Shown here: in pieces, positions 43,518 to 51,273 of the stretch
How positions within the stretch are numbered: the first letter of the stretch is position 1
Layout of the letters: every line of letters begins with the position of its first letter
From: Epilithonimonas sp. JDS
GTDB taxonomy: Bacteria; Bacteroidota; Bacteroidia; Flavobacteriales; Weeksellaceae
Direction of reading: 5' to 3'
DNA: 64,000 nt
NCBI RefSeq assembly: GCF_021261315.1
Contig: NZ_JAJSAX010000006.1
Coordinates: 62,001-126,000 of the forward strand
Notes under the pieces: model-generated
Databases searched by the model: none
What the model was told of the DNA's origin: nothing
What the model saw: the letters and a program-made list of their open reading frames with translations, nothing else
Program-made: the position numbers and the translations under genes

Positions 43518-45206
43518 CTAATTCAAATATAAAATCTCATCCGCTCTTTTTGCGCTTGATTCTCTGTGAGTTATGATGATGGAGGTCGTGGTTTTTAAGT
43601 CCTTATCGATATTCTGCAAAATGTTTTCTTCGGTCTCTGTATCCAAAGCAGAAAGGCAGTCATCGAAGATCAGAATGTTGGGTTGTTTTATCATAGCTCT
43701 TGCGATGCAAATCCTCTGTTTCTGCCCGCCAGACAGCATTACACCGCGTTCGCCGACCATTGTTTCGTACTGTTCTTTGAACTCTTCAATGTTTTTATGA
43801 ACGTCCGCTTTTTTCGCCATTTCTACCACCAAGCTTCTATTTGGCTTGTCAATCGCAAATCCGATATTATTCTCAATCGTATCAGAAAAAAGATAACTTT
43901 CCTGCGGTGTGTAGCCCAATTGATCCCTGTATAATTTCAGATTATGTGTTTTTAAATTTTTTCCGTCGATTAATATTTCGCCTTCATCCGGATCAATCAG
44001 TCTGCAGATCAATTGTGCAATCGTAGATTTTCCGCTTCCTGTTTTTCCCATTATCGCAAGAGATTTCCCTGCGTCAACTTTGAAACTGAGATTGTCAACC
44101 GCTTTGATTCTGGTATTAGGATAAGTGTAGCTCACATTTCGGAATTCTATTTCGCCATTGATAGGATAAGTCTCTGTATTTTTATTGACGATGTCAGATT
44201 TCACATCCATAAACTCATTCACACGCTGCATACTTGCTTCCGCTCTCTGATTCACAGACGTTACCCAACCAAGCATTGAAAATGGAAATATCAGCATATT
44301 GATGTACATAAAGAAATCTGCAATCGTCCCAACGCTCATTTCGCCGGCAATATATTTCTGTCCGCCAATGTACAGAATGGCGACATTCAGAAGCCCGACG
44401 ACGAAAAGGATGATCGTGAAAAAGTAAGCTTCCGTTCTCGCAAGATCCAAGGCTTTGTCCTGATAATCCTTAACTTTAATCCCGTAATTTTTCTCAATAT
44501 ATCTTTCTTTACTGAAGAATTTGACAACCCGGATTCCCGAAAAACTATCCTGAACAAAAGTCGAAATGCTAGATTGGCTTTTCTGCATTACCTTCGATTT
44601 TTTGTTAATAATATCACTCACTTTATAAATACCAAAAGATAGAATTGGCAACGGAACCAAAGTCCAAAGCGTCATCTGAACGTCGGTCATAAACATATAA
44701 ACGCTCGTGATAATCAGCAAAATAATCAAGTTGACAACGTACATCACGCCAGGTCCAAGATACATTCTGATGGCGACAACATCTTCACTCAATCGGTTCA
44801 TCAGATCTCCTATGGTTGTTTTCTTGTAATCGGTAACAGACAATTCCTGATAATGGGTGTAGATTTTATTTTTCAATTCGTATTCGATTCTTCTGGACGC
44901 TACAATAATCGTTTGGCGCATCATAAAAGTGAAAAATCCGGAAAGCAAAGAACAGCCAATCAGAATTCCGGAATTGATGAAAATGATTCTGAAATACGCC
45001 CAATTATTTTTGACATTATCAATCAGTCCGGCTTCGTCTGAGAGTTTCAGAGTGGCGTAATTTTTTTCAATAATATTTATGGTTTGTCCGATGTACTGGA
45101 TCTTGTAAATCGCAAAAAAATTACTCAGAATAATGAATAAAAATCCCCAAAATAAAAGGACGCGGTGTTTCCAGAAATACGGATTAAGTGTTTTTAAAGC
45201 TTTCAT
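43518..45206 (-). CDS. ABC transporter, fused permease and ATPase (exporter type)
   Basis: 562 residues from the ATG at 45206 (MKALKTLNPYFWKHRVLL); an in-frame start at 45239 adds 11 basic residues. Six spans over residues 1-310 form the exporter permease (LLFWGFLFIILSNFFAIYK first), with the coupling-helix region DLMNRLSEDVVAIRMYLG near 128. The ATPase half has Walker A GKTGSGKSTIAQ (about 375), Q-loop TPQESYLF, signature LSGGQKQR and Walker B ILIFDDCLSALD, then the switch His THRES. It is a half-transporter that would dimerise; lipid A/MsbA-like or drug/peptide export are possible, substrate unknown. Confidence 0.93.
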   Translation of the reverse strand: MKALKTLNPYFWKHRVLLFWGFLFIILSNFFAIYKIQYIGQTINIIEKNYATLKLSDEAGLIDNVKNNWAYFRIIFINSGILIGCSLLSGFFTFMMRQTIIVASRRIEYELKNKIYTHYQELSVTDYKKTTIGDLMNRLSEDVVAIRMYLGPGVMYVVNLIILLIITSVYMFMTDVQMTLWTLVPLPILSFGIYKVSDIINKKSKVMQKSQSSISTFVQDSFSGIRVVKFFSKERYIEKNYGIKVKDYQDKALDLARTEAYFFTIILFVVGLLNVAILYIGGQKYIAGEMSVGTIADFFMYINMLIFPFSMLGWVTSVNQRAEASMQRVNEFMDVKSDIVNKNTETYPINGEIEFRNVSYTYPNTRIKAVDNLSFKVDAGKSLAIMGKTGSGKSTIAQLICRLIDPDEGEILIDGKNLKTHNLKLYRDQLGYTPQESYLFSDTIENNIGFAIDKPNRSLVVEMAKKADVHKNIEEFKEQYETMVGERGVMLSGGQKQRICIARAMIKQPNILIFDDCLSALDTETEENILQNIDKDLKTTTSIIITHRESSAKRADEILYLN

Positions 45207-45348
45207 TCTTTTTGCTTTGATTTTCCAAAAGCGGTACAAAATTAATGATTTAATATTTCTAAGAAGACTTTAAAACAGAAATTGAAATTTCTTAACAAAT
45301 GGTAAGCTATTTTATTATCTGTAATGGTTCTAAAATAACATAATTCAG

Positions 45349-45356
45349 TATTTTTG
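45349..45356 (+). promoter_or_regulatory. -7 box upstream of mqo
   Basis: TATTTTTG fits TAnnTTTG and lies 25 bases before the mqo ATG. The -33 region lacks a clear TTTG. Confidence 0.55.
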
Positions 45357-45381
45357 TATCCGAAAAAATTTAATTAGAAAA

Positions 45382-46863
45382 ATGAATCCGAAACCTAAAT
45401 ACGATATTGTACTGATTGGTGGTGGAATAATGAGTGCAACATTGGCAACAATGCTTCACCAATTTGACCCGAAACTGGAAATTGCAATCTTCGAAAGACT
45501 GGAAAAAGTGGCTAAGGAAAGTTCATCTGCATGGAACAATGCAGGAACAGGACATTCCGCTTTTTGCGAACTGAACTATACGCCGGAAAAAGACGGTAAG
45601 ATCGATATTAAAAAAGCAGAATACATTGCAGAACAATTCGAAGTTTCCAAACAGTTTTGGTCTTACTTGATCGACAAAGGCATTATTGATAATCCAAAAG
45701 AGTTCATCAATTCCTGCCCGCATATGAGTTTCGTTTTTGGGGAGAAGGACGTTAATTATCTTAAAAAAAGACACGAAGCACTTTTAGAATCACCCCTTTT
45801 TGAAGGAATGGAATATTCGGACGATCACGAGAAACTGACAGAATGGATTCCACTGATGATGCAGAAGAGAATGGCATCAGACCAATTGGCTGCTACCAAA
45901 ATGGATTTGGGAACCGATGTTGATTTTGGAAAACTGACAGTCAAATTAATAGAACATCTGGACAAAACTGAAAGCGTGGAGGTTTTCACTTATCACGAAG
46001 TCAAAGAAATAGATGCCGACGGAAAAGGCAGCTGGAACCTGCAGGTGAACGACAGAAAAAACCTGCACAAACAAACTGTGAATGCCGATTTCGTATTCAT
46101 CGGAGCTGGCGGTTATGCTTTGCCTTTGCTGGATAGTTCCGGCATCGAGGAAAGCAAGGGTTATGGCGGCTTCCCAATCAGTGGGCAATGGCTGGTAAGC
46201 ACCAATCAGGAATTGGTTGCAAAACATCAGGCAAAAGTTTACACGCAGGCTACAGTCGGCGCACCGCCAATGTCTGTTCCTCACCTGGATCTTAGAATTA
46301 TTGATGGTGAAAAAGCGCTTTTGTTCGGTCCGTTTGCAGGATTCTCGACCAAGTTTTTGAGAGAAGGAAGTTATCTTGATTTACCGGAAAGTGTAAATTT
46401 CAAGAATATCAGGTCTTTATTCGGTGTTTGGTGGCACAATATGCCTTTGACGAGATATCTGATCCAGCAAGTGACGATGAATAAATCTCAGAGAATGTCG
46501 CATTTGAGAGATTTCGTGACCGATGCTCAGGAAAAAGACTGGGAACTTAGGACAGCCGGACAGAGAGTTCAGATTATCAAAAGAGACCGTTTCGAAGGTG
46601 GAAGACTGGAGTTTGGAACCGAGGTTGTTGTGAATAAGGATAAAAATATTGCGTCACTACTGGGCGCCTCTCCCGGTGCAAGTACATCGGCGTTTGCAAT
46701 GATTATGGTTTTGGAAAACTGTTTTGCAGATAAACTGAAAACCGATTGGAGAGAAAAATTGGTGGAAATGGTTCCAAGCTATGGCAAAAAACTGGCGGAA
46801 CATCCTGAATTAATCAACGAAATCAGAGCGTATTCCAAAGAAAAACTGGAACTGGAATATTAA
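45382..46863 (+). CDS. mqo: Malate:quinone oxidoreductase
   Basis: Membrane-associated FAD enzyme oxidising malate to oxaloacetate with quinone, linking the TCA cycle to respiration. 493 residues. FAD-binding KYDIVLIGGGIMSATLA (residues 5-21), ERLEKVAKESSSAWNNAGTGHSAFCELNYTP (the Mqo signature region; shortened), VFIGAGGYALPLL, and GPFAGFSTKFLREGS. The C-terminus ends SKEKLELEY. The stop overlaps the start of the GNAT gene (TAATG), so they are coupled. Confidence 0.96.
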   Translation: MNPKPKYDIVLIGGGIMSATLATMLHQFDPKLEIAIFERLEKVAKESSSAWNNAGTGHSAFCELNYTPEKDGKIDIKKAEYIAEQFEVSKQFWSYLIDKGIIDNPKEFINSCPHMSFVFGEKDVNYLKKRHEALLESPLFEGMEYSDDHEKLTEWIPLMMQKRMASDQLAATKMDLGTDVDFGKLTVKLIEHLDKTESVEVFTYHEVKEIDADGKGSWNLQVNDRKNLHKQTVNADFVFIGAGGYALPLLDSSGIEESKGYGGFPISGQWLVSTNQELVAKHQAKVYTQATVGAPPMSVPHLDLRIIDGEKALLFGPFAGFSTKFLREGSYLDLPESVNFKNIRSLFGVWWHNMPLTRYLIQQVTMNKSQRMSHLRDFVTDAQEKDWELRTAGQRVQIIKRDRFEGGRLEFGTEVVVNKDKNIASLLGASPGASTSAFAMIMVLENCFADKLKTDWREKLVEMVPSYGKKLAEHPELINEIRAYSKEKLELEY

Positions 46864-47342
46864 TGATCAAGCTATGCTTTTATAAAGCTGAAGATTTTGA
46901 GGATCTTACGAGTTACGATCTGGATGAGATTCAAAGTCGATTTACAGCAATGCCAAAAGCGACTTTAGAGATCATTAAAGAAAAAAATGCGGGCGACAAA
47001 TTTCCGGTCAGTATTCTTTATCAGAACAAAGCTGTCGGTTTTTTCGTGTTGGATTTCGGAGTAGATAAGTTTGATTTAACTGAAAATGAAAATTCAACCT
47101 TGCTGAGATCGTTATCCATCAATCCGGATTATCAGGGAAAAGGAATTGGAAAAATAGCAATGATTGCACTTTTGGATTTTGTGAAAGATCATTTTCCAGA
47201 ATGTAATGAAGTGGTTTTGGCTGTGAATTTTGACAATAAAAGTGCTTACGAGCTATATCTCAAATGTGGTTTTGAAGATCAAGGCAAAAGCAGAGAAATG
47301 AGCAAAGGATTTCAGCATCTTCTTAATAAAAAAATAGAATAA
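46863..47342 (+). CDS. GNAT N-acetyltransferase
   Basis: 159 residues. The acetyl-CoA loop LSINPDYQGKGIGKIAM (about 92-108) carries the Q-x-x-G-x-G/A motif; the later block FDNKSAYELYLKCGFEDQG (about 130) is the usual motif B. No targeting signal. Its ATG shares its A with the mqo stop, and the next gene starts right after its own stop. Substrate unknown; a small metabolite or protein N-terminus are both possible. Confidence 0.88.
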   Translation: MIKLCFYKAEDFEDLTSYDLDEIQSRFTAMPKATLEIIKEKNAGDKFPVSILYQNKAVGFFVLDFGVDKFDLTENENSTLLRSLSINPDYQGKGIGKIAMIALLDFVKDHFPECNEVVLAVNFDNKSAYELYLKCGFEDQGKSREMSKGFQHLLNKKIE

Positions 47343-47735
47343 ATGGGCGATACGATTGTAAAACCGAAGATTTCTAAAGAAATACTAAGCAAGCTTCAGT
47401 CACAAATGGTTGAAGAAAGACAGGTAACACTTCACTGCTGTTACAAATCGGAATTTTTCGAGGAAGAAAAAATCAGAATCTGGTCGTCAACCTATCTGCT
47501 GGATCGGCATTCGGATCATATTTCAAAATTGATTCATATTGAAAATATAAGTCTGTCGCCCAACTGGACCGATTTGCCTTTTAATAAAGAATATTGGTTC
47601 ACCTTGGTTTTTGAAGGATTACCAAAGAATTGTAAGGTTTTCGATTTTATAGAATTGATTCATCAGGATGGTGGATTTTTCAAGGAAGGCATCGTGAGAA
47701 ACGGATCAGACGTTTATAGACTTACATTAGACTAA
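47343..47735 (+). CDS. Conserved hypothetical protein
   Basis: 130 residues, ATG directly after the GNAT stop. Charged, with a central aromatic patch (RIWSSTYLLDRHSD, LSPNWTDLPFNKEYWFTLVFEGLPKN) and a C-terminal FDFIELIHQDGGFF. No signal, span or known motif. It completes the mqo-GNAT-unknown operon and precedes a terminator. No family recognised. Confidence 0.75.
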   Translation: MGDTIVKPKISKEILSKLQSQMVEERQVTLHCCYKSEFFEEEKIRIWSSTYLLDRHSDHISKLIHIENISLSPNWTDLPFNKEYWFTLVFEGLPKNCKVFDFIELIHQDGGFFKEGIVRNGSDVYRLTLD

Positions 47736-47736
47736 A

Positions 47737-47769
47737 TAAAAAAGGTTCAGAAATCTCTGAACCTTTTTT
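47737..47769. terminator. Bidirectional terminator
   Basis: AAAAAAGGTTCAGA pairs with TCTGAACCTTTTTT, between the convergent mqo operon and dapA. Confidence 0.92.
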
Positions 47770-47770
47770 C

Positions 47771-48646
47771 TTATGAAAGCGTTTGCATTTCTGCTTTTAT
47801 TTTTTCCTGCAAACCTTCGGAAGCTGCTACCAGCGGAAGTCTGAGGTAATTTTTAATTAAGCCTTTCTCCGCCAAAATGGTTTTTACACCACAAGGATTT
47901 CCTTCCGCAAAAATCAGTCTTGTGATTTCTACTAATGAATTGTGGATTTTATAAGCCTCATCTACTTCGCGACTCAATCCAAATTTTACCATTGTAGAAA
48001 ATTCCTTCGGATAAGCCTGTCCGATCACGGAAATGACACCGTCACCGCCTGCCAAAGTTACCGGCAAAGTATATTCGTCATCGCCGGACATCAGGGAGAA
48101 ATGATCGGGTTTTTGTCTCAGAATATCGAAATATTGCAGGATGTTTGGGGCTGCTTCTTTGATCATAATCAGATTTGGAAATTCATTAGCCAGACGCAAA
48201 GTGGTGGAAGCTTCTACATTTTGACCAGTTCTTCCCGGGACATTGTAAATAATAATCTTAGCTCCGGTTTCTGCCAAAGCTTTGTAATGCTGATAAAGGC
48301 CTTCCTGATTTGGTTTGTTGTAGTAAGGTGAAACAGAAAGTACCGCTTCGAAATCCGAAAGATCGGTGTCCAGGATTTGTTGTTTAACTTCTGCAGTATT
48401 GTTTCCTCCGATTCCCAAAACCAATGGCAATCTGTTGTTGTTGATTTTGGTGATGTGTGCAATTACTCTTTCCTTTTCGTCCTTGGAAAGTGTTGCAGCC
48501 TCGGCTGTTGTTCCCAAAACAACCAGGAAATTGGTTCCATTGTCTATATTATAATCGATTAATCTGGTAAGAGAATCAAAATCTATGGATAGATCTTCGT
48601 TGAAAGGTGTTACCAAAGCCACACCCACGCCTTTTAGCTGACTCAT
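47771..48646 (-). CDS. dapA: 4-Hydroxy-tetrahydrodipicolinate synthase
   Basis: Condenses pyruvate with aspartate semialdehyde, the first step to lysine and diaminopimelate. 291 residues, TIM barrel. GTTAEAATLS (45-54), Tyr134 in IIIYNVPGRTGQNV and the Schiff-base Lys163 in LIMIKEAAPN match the family. VTLAGGDGVISV and the final EGLQEKIKAEMQTL are typical. Transcribed alone. Confidence 0.96.
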   Translation of the reverse strand: MSQLKGVGVALVTPFNEDLSIDFDSLTRLIDYNIDNGTNFLVVLGTTAEAATLSKDEKERVIAHITKINNNRLPLVLGIGGNNTAEVKQQILDTDLSDFEAVLSVSPYYNKPNQEGLYQHYKALAETGAKIIIYNVPGRTGQNVEASTTLRLANEFPNLIMIKEAAPNILQYFDILRQKPDHFSLMSGDDEYTLPVTLAGGDGVISVIGQAYPKEFSTMVKFGLSREVDEAYKIHNSLVEITRLIFAEGNPCGVKTILAEKGLIKNYLRLPLVAASEGLQEKIKAEMQTLS

Positions 48647-48703
48647 TTTTATATTAAATTAAATTTTCTCAAATTTAATTCATTTTAATAAATAGACAAA
48701 CAT

Positions 48704-48711
48704 TATATTTG
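48704..48711 (+). promoter_or_regulatory. -7 box upstream of the methyltransferase gene
   Basis: TATATTTG fits TAnnTTTG and lies 41 bases before the ATG at 48752. Confidence 0.5.
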
Positions 48712-48751
48712 TGTTTATTAAGCTAATAATTCCATTTCTGAAGATCCAAGA

Positions 48752-49480
48752 ATGCTCTATAACTCACTGAAAAAAATATTTCCTAAAGATTTTTTAATTA
48801 AAAATGAACTTTTTTTTAGGAAATTCATCTATGTTTTTTATGCAGGCAAAAGCCACCAATGTCCGATTTGTGAAAAACAGTTCAGAAAATTTTTATTAAA
48901 TCAAAGGGGTGAAAAACTCTGTCCAGCTTGTGGCAGTATGCCGCGGGACAGACGATTGATTACAGAATTCAAAAAGGAAATTCCGGCAAAGGAAAACATC
49001 AGGCTGCTAGATTTTTCACCGTCAAGATCCTTATACAGAAAGTTAAAAAGAGAAAAGAATATTCAATATTATCCGACGGATTTATCTACAGATTTTATTT
49101 CCGAGTATCAATATGATATTACGAAAATCCCCGTTGAAAATCAGTTTTTTGACTGCATCTTCTGCTATCATATTTTGGAACACATCGAAGAGGATGGCAA
49201 AGCTATGCTAGAGCTGCACAGAGTTTTGAAAGAAAATGGAAAAGTATTTGTTCAGACGCCCTTCATCAAAGGGGAAATCTATGAAGATCCGAAAGTGAAA
49301 ACGGAAGAGGACAGATTAAAATACTTTGGACAGAAGGATCACGTGAGAATTTATTCGGTAGAAGGATTGGCAGGACGACTGGAGAAAGCAGGTTTTAAAG
49401 TTCAAATCAAGATTTTTGATGAAGATGATTATTTGGGACTGCGTCCGAACGAAACTCAATTGCTTCTCACAAAGAATTAA
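48752..49480 (+). CDS. Class I SAM-dependent methyltransferase with zinc ribbon
   Basis: 242 residues. An N-terminal zinc ribbon (CPICEKQFRKF, then CPACGSMPRDRR, four Cys at about 34-57) precedes a methyltransferase domain. SAM site RLLDFSPSRSLYRKL (about 85), then YPTDLSTD, and the Methyltransf_11 block FDCIFCYHILEHIEEDGKAMLELHRVLKENG (shortened) near 130-155. It probably methylates a small molecule or glycan residue. The zinc ribbon makes it an uncommon type and recalls sugar C-methyltransferases, but I cannot assign the substrate. Confidence 0.85.
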   Translation: MLYNSLKKIFPKDFLIKNELFFRKFIYVFYAGKSHQCPICEKQFRKFLLNQRGEKLCPACGSMPRDRRLITEFKKEIPAKENIRLLDFSPSRSLYRKLKREKNIQYYPTDLSTDFISEYQYDITKIPVENQFFDCIFCYHILEHIEEDGKAMLELHRVLKENGKVFVQTPFIKGEIYEDPKVKTEEDRLKYFGQKDHVRIYSVEGLAGRLEKAGFKVQIKIFDEDDYLGLRPNETQLLLTKN

Positions 49481-49535
49481 TAAATCTGTAATAGCGCTAA
49501 TAATTAATTAGTTAGTTTTAAAAATCTAAATTTGT

Positions 49536-49543
49536 TAGATTTG
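49536..49543 (+). promoter_or_regulatory. -7 box upstream of the 5'-nucleotidase pair
   Basis: TAGATTTG, and an overlapping TAAATTTG at 49527-49534, fit TAnnTTTG; the ATG follows at 49561. Confidence 0.5.
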
Positions 49544-49560
49544 TATCATATATTTTTTCA

Positions 49561-50322
49561 ATGAAAAAAAGACTTTTTGGATTCGGAATCATTGGATTGC
49601 TCTTAGTCAGCTGTAAAACGCCGCTTAATATTGCAAACATCCATACCGAAAAGAATATTTACGTTACCGATCAGCTGCAGGAGGACAAAGCGATAGATGA
49701 CGTCATCCAACCTTACAAACACGAGTTGGAAGGCAAGATGAATGCAATTATTTCTCACACCAATGTGGAACTCAGCAAATCCGGAGACAATAGCAATCTG
49801 GGAAATCTATTGGCAGATTATACTTTTGAAGGCGCTGATGAGTGGGCGAAAAAGAATAATATTCCATCGATAGATGCTGCGGTTATAAATATAGGCGGCA
49901 TCAGAACCATTATTGCCAAAGGTGATATTCTAACGAAGCAAATTTATGAAGTGATGCCTTTTGAGAATGAAATTGTCATCATCAAAATGAATGGAAAGGA
50001 TGTAGAGGGACTTTTTGATTATTATCTGAAAACTCAAAAGAATAATCCGGTTTCCCATCTCATTATCGAGACCGAAAATGGAAGTCTGTCAAAAAAATTG
50101 ATCAACGGTAAAACGATTGATGATCATAAAACATATTACATTGCAACATCAGATTATCTGGCTTTGGGCGGCGACAATATGTTTTTCTTCAGTAAAGGGG
50201 AAATGATCTCAACCGGAATCAAAATGAGAGATCTTTTCCTGGAAAAATTCAAACAGAATCCTGAGATTTCATCGCCTGATGACGTAAGACTGATTTTCAA
50301 AAATAAAAAATTAGAGGAATAA
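49561..50322 (+). CDS. 5'-Nucleotidase C-terminal domain lipoprotein
   Basis: 253 residues. Lipoprotein signal MKKRLFGFGIIGLLLVS then Cys18. The remainder is the substrate-specificity domain of UshA-type 5'-nucleotidases: SNLGNLLADY (about 78-87), AAVINIGGIRT, PFENEIVIIKMNGKDV and TSDYLALGGDNM. The catalytic metallophosphatase domain is encoded by the next gene, whose ATG overlaps this stop (TAATG), so the usual order of domains is reversed and split. It likely supplies the nucleotide-binding face in the periplasm. Confidence 0.9.
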   Translation: MKKRLFGFGIIGLLLVSCKTPLNIANIHTEKNIYVTDQLQEDKAIDDVIQPYKHELEGKMNAIISHTNVELSKSGDNSNLGNLLADYTFEGADEWAKKNNIPSIDAAVINIGGIRTIIAKGDILTKQIYEVMPFENEIVIIKMNGKDVEGLFDYYLKTQKNNPVSHLIIETENGSLSKKLINGKTIDDHKTYYIATSDYLALGGDNMFFFSKGEMISTGIKMRDLFLEKFKQNPEISSPDDVRLIFKNKKLEE

Positions 50323-51272
50323 TGCAGAGAAAAGAATTTCTAAAATACATCGGTGGCGGAAGTCTTGCTTTGACATTAGCTCCCAATCTTTTGCTGGCAG
50401 ATCAGTTTGATTTTGTTAACAAAGACTCAGCTCATAAGCTGACAATTCTCCACACCAACGATCAGCACAGCAGAATAGAACCATTTGATGCTTCCTACAC
50501 CAAGAATCCAAACCAAGGCGGATTTGCAAGACGCGCATCATTAATCCAAAAAATAAGAAGCGTAGAAAAAAATGTTTTGCTTTTGGATTCGGGCGACATT
50601 TTCCAGGGAACACCATATTTTAATTTTTTCGGCGGCGAATTGGAATTTAAGCTGATGAGTATGATGAAATATGACGCTTCTACAATGGGAAACCACGATT
50701 TCGACAATGGTTTGCAAGGCTTCCTGAAAGTTTTACCGAATGCGAAGTTTCCTTTCATCTGTTCCAATTATGATTTTAAAAACACCATTTTGGACGGGAA
50801 AACAGAACCATATAAAGTCTTCGTCAAAGACGGAATCAAAGTCGGTATTTTTGCGGTTGGGATTGAACTTAATGGTTTGGTCGGTAAAAAGAATTATGCT
50901 GAAACGATTTATCGTGATCCTATCGAAATAGCGCAACACTACGCCGATTTTCTTAGAAAAGATAAAAAATGTGATTTGGTAATCTGCCTTTCGCATATTG
51001 GATTTGATTACAAAGATGAGCCGGAGAAAATGTCGGACAAACATCTGGCGGCCAAAACCTCAGGCATAGATTTGATTTTAGGCGGACACACACACACTTT
51101 TTTGAAGGAACCTTTGACGTTTCAAAACAAAGATCATAAAAATGTGATTGTGAACCAAGTAGGTTGGGCAGGGATTTTATTGGGCAGACTGGATTTTTAT
51201 TTTGATAAAAACAAAAGTGTGAAAAATATTTCCTGGAATAATCAGTTAATAGATGAAAACATAATAGTTTAG
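50322..51272 (+). CDS. Metallophosphatase/5'-nucleotidase catalytic domain
   Basis: 316 residues. An N-terminal signal (about 1-26, KYIGGGSLALTLAPNLLLA) is Tat-like in its GGG stretch but lacks a clear RR. Metal-binding motifs: ILHTNDQHS (42-50), LLDSGDIFQG, MGNHDFDNG (about 126), ICLSHIGFD and LGGHTHTF (about 249), all of the UshA-type metallophosphatase. It is translationally coupled to the preceding C-terminal-domain gene and followed after one base by porZ. Together the pair should hydrolyse periplasmic nucleotides. Confidence 0.92.
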   Translation: MQRKEFLKYIGGGSLALTLAPNLLLADQFDFVNKDSAHKLTILHTNDQHSRIEPFDASYTKNPNQGGFARRASLIQKIRSVEKNVLLLDSGDIFQGTPYFNFFGGELEFKLMSMMKYDASTMGNHDFDNGLQGFLKVLPNAKFPFICSNYDFKNTILDGKTEPYKVFVKDGIKVGIFAVGIELNGLVGKKNYAETIYRDPIEIAQHYADFLRKDKKCDLVICLSHIGFDYKDEPEKMSDKHLAAKTSGIDLILGGHTHTFLKEPLTFQNKDHKNVIVNQVGWAGILLGRLDFYFDKNKSVKNISWNNQLIDENIIV

Positions 51273-51273
51273 A

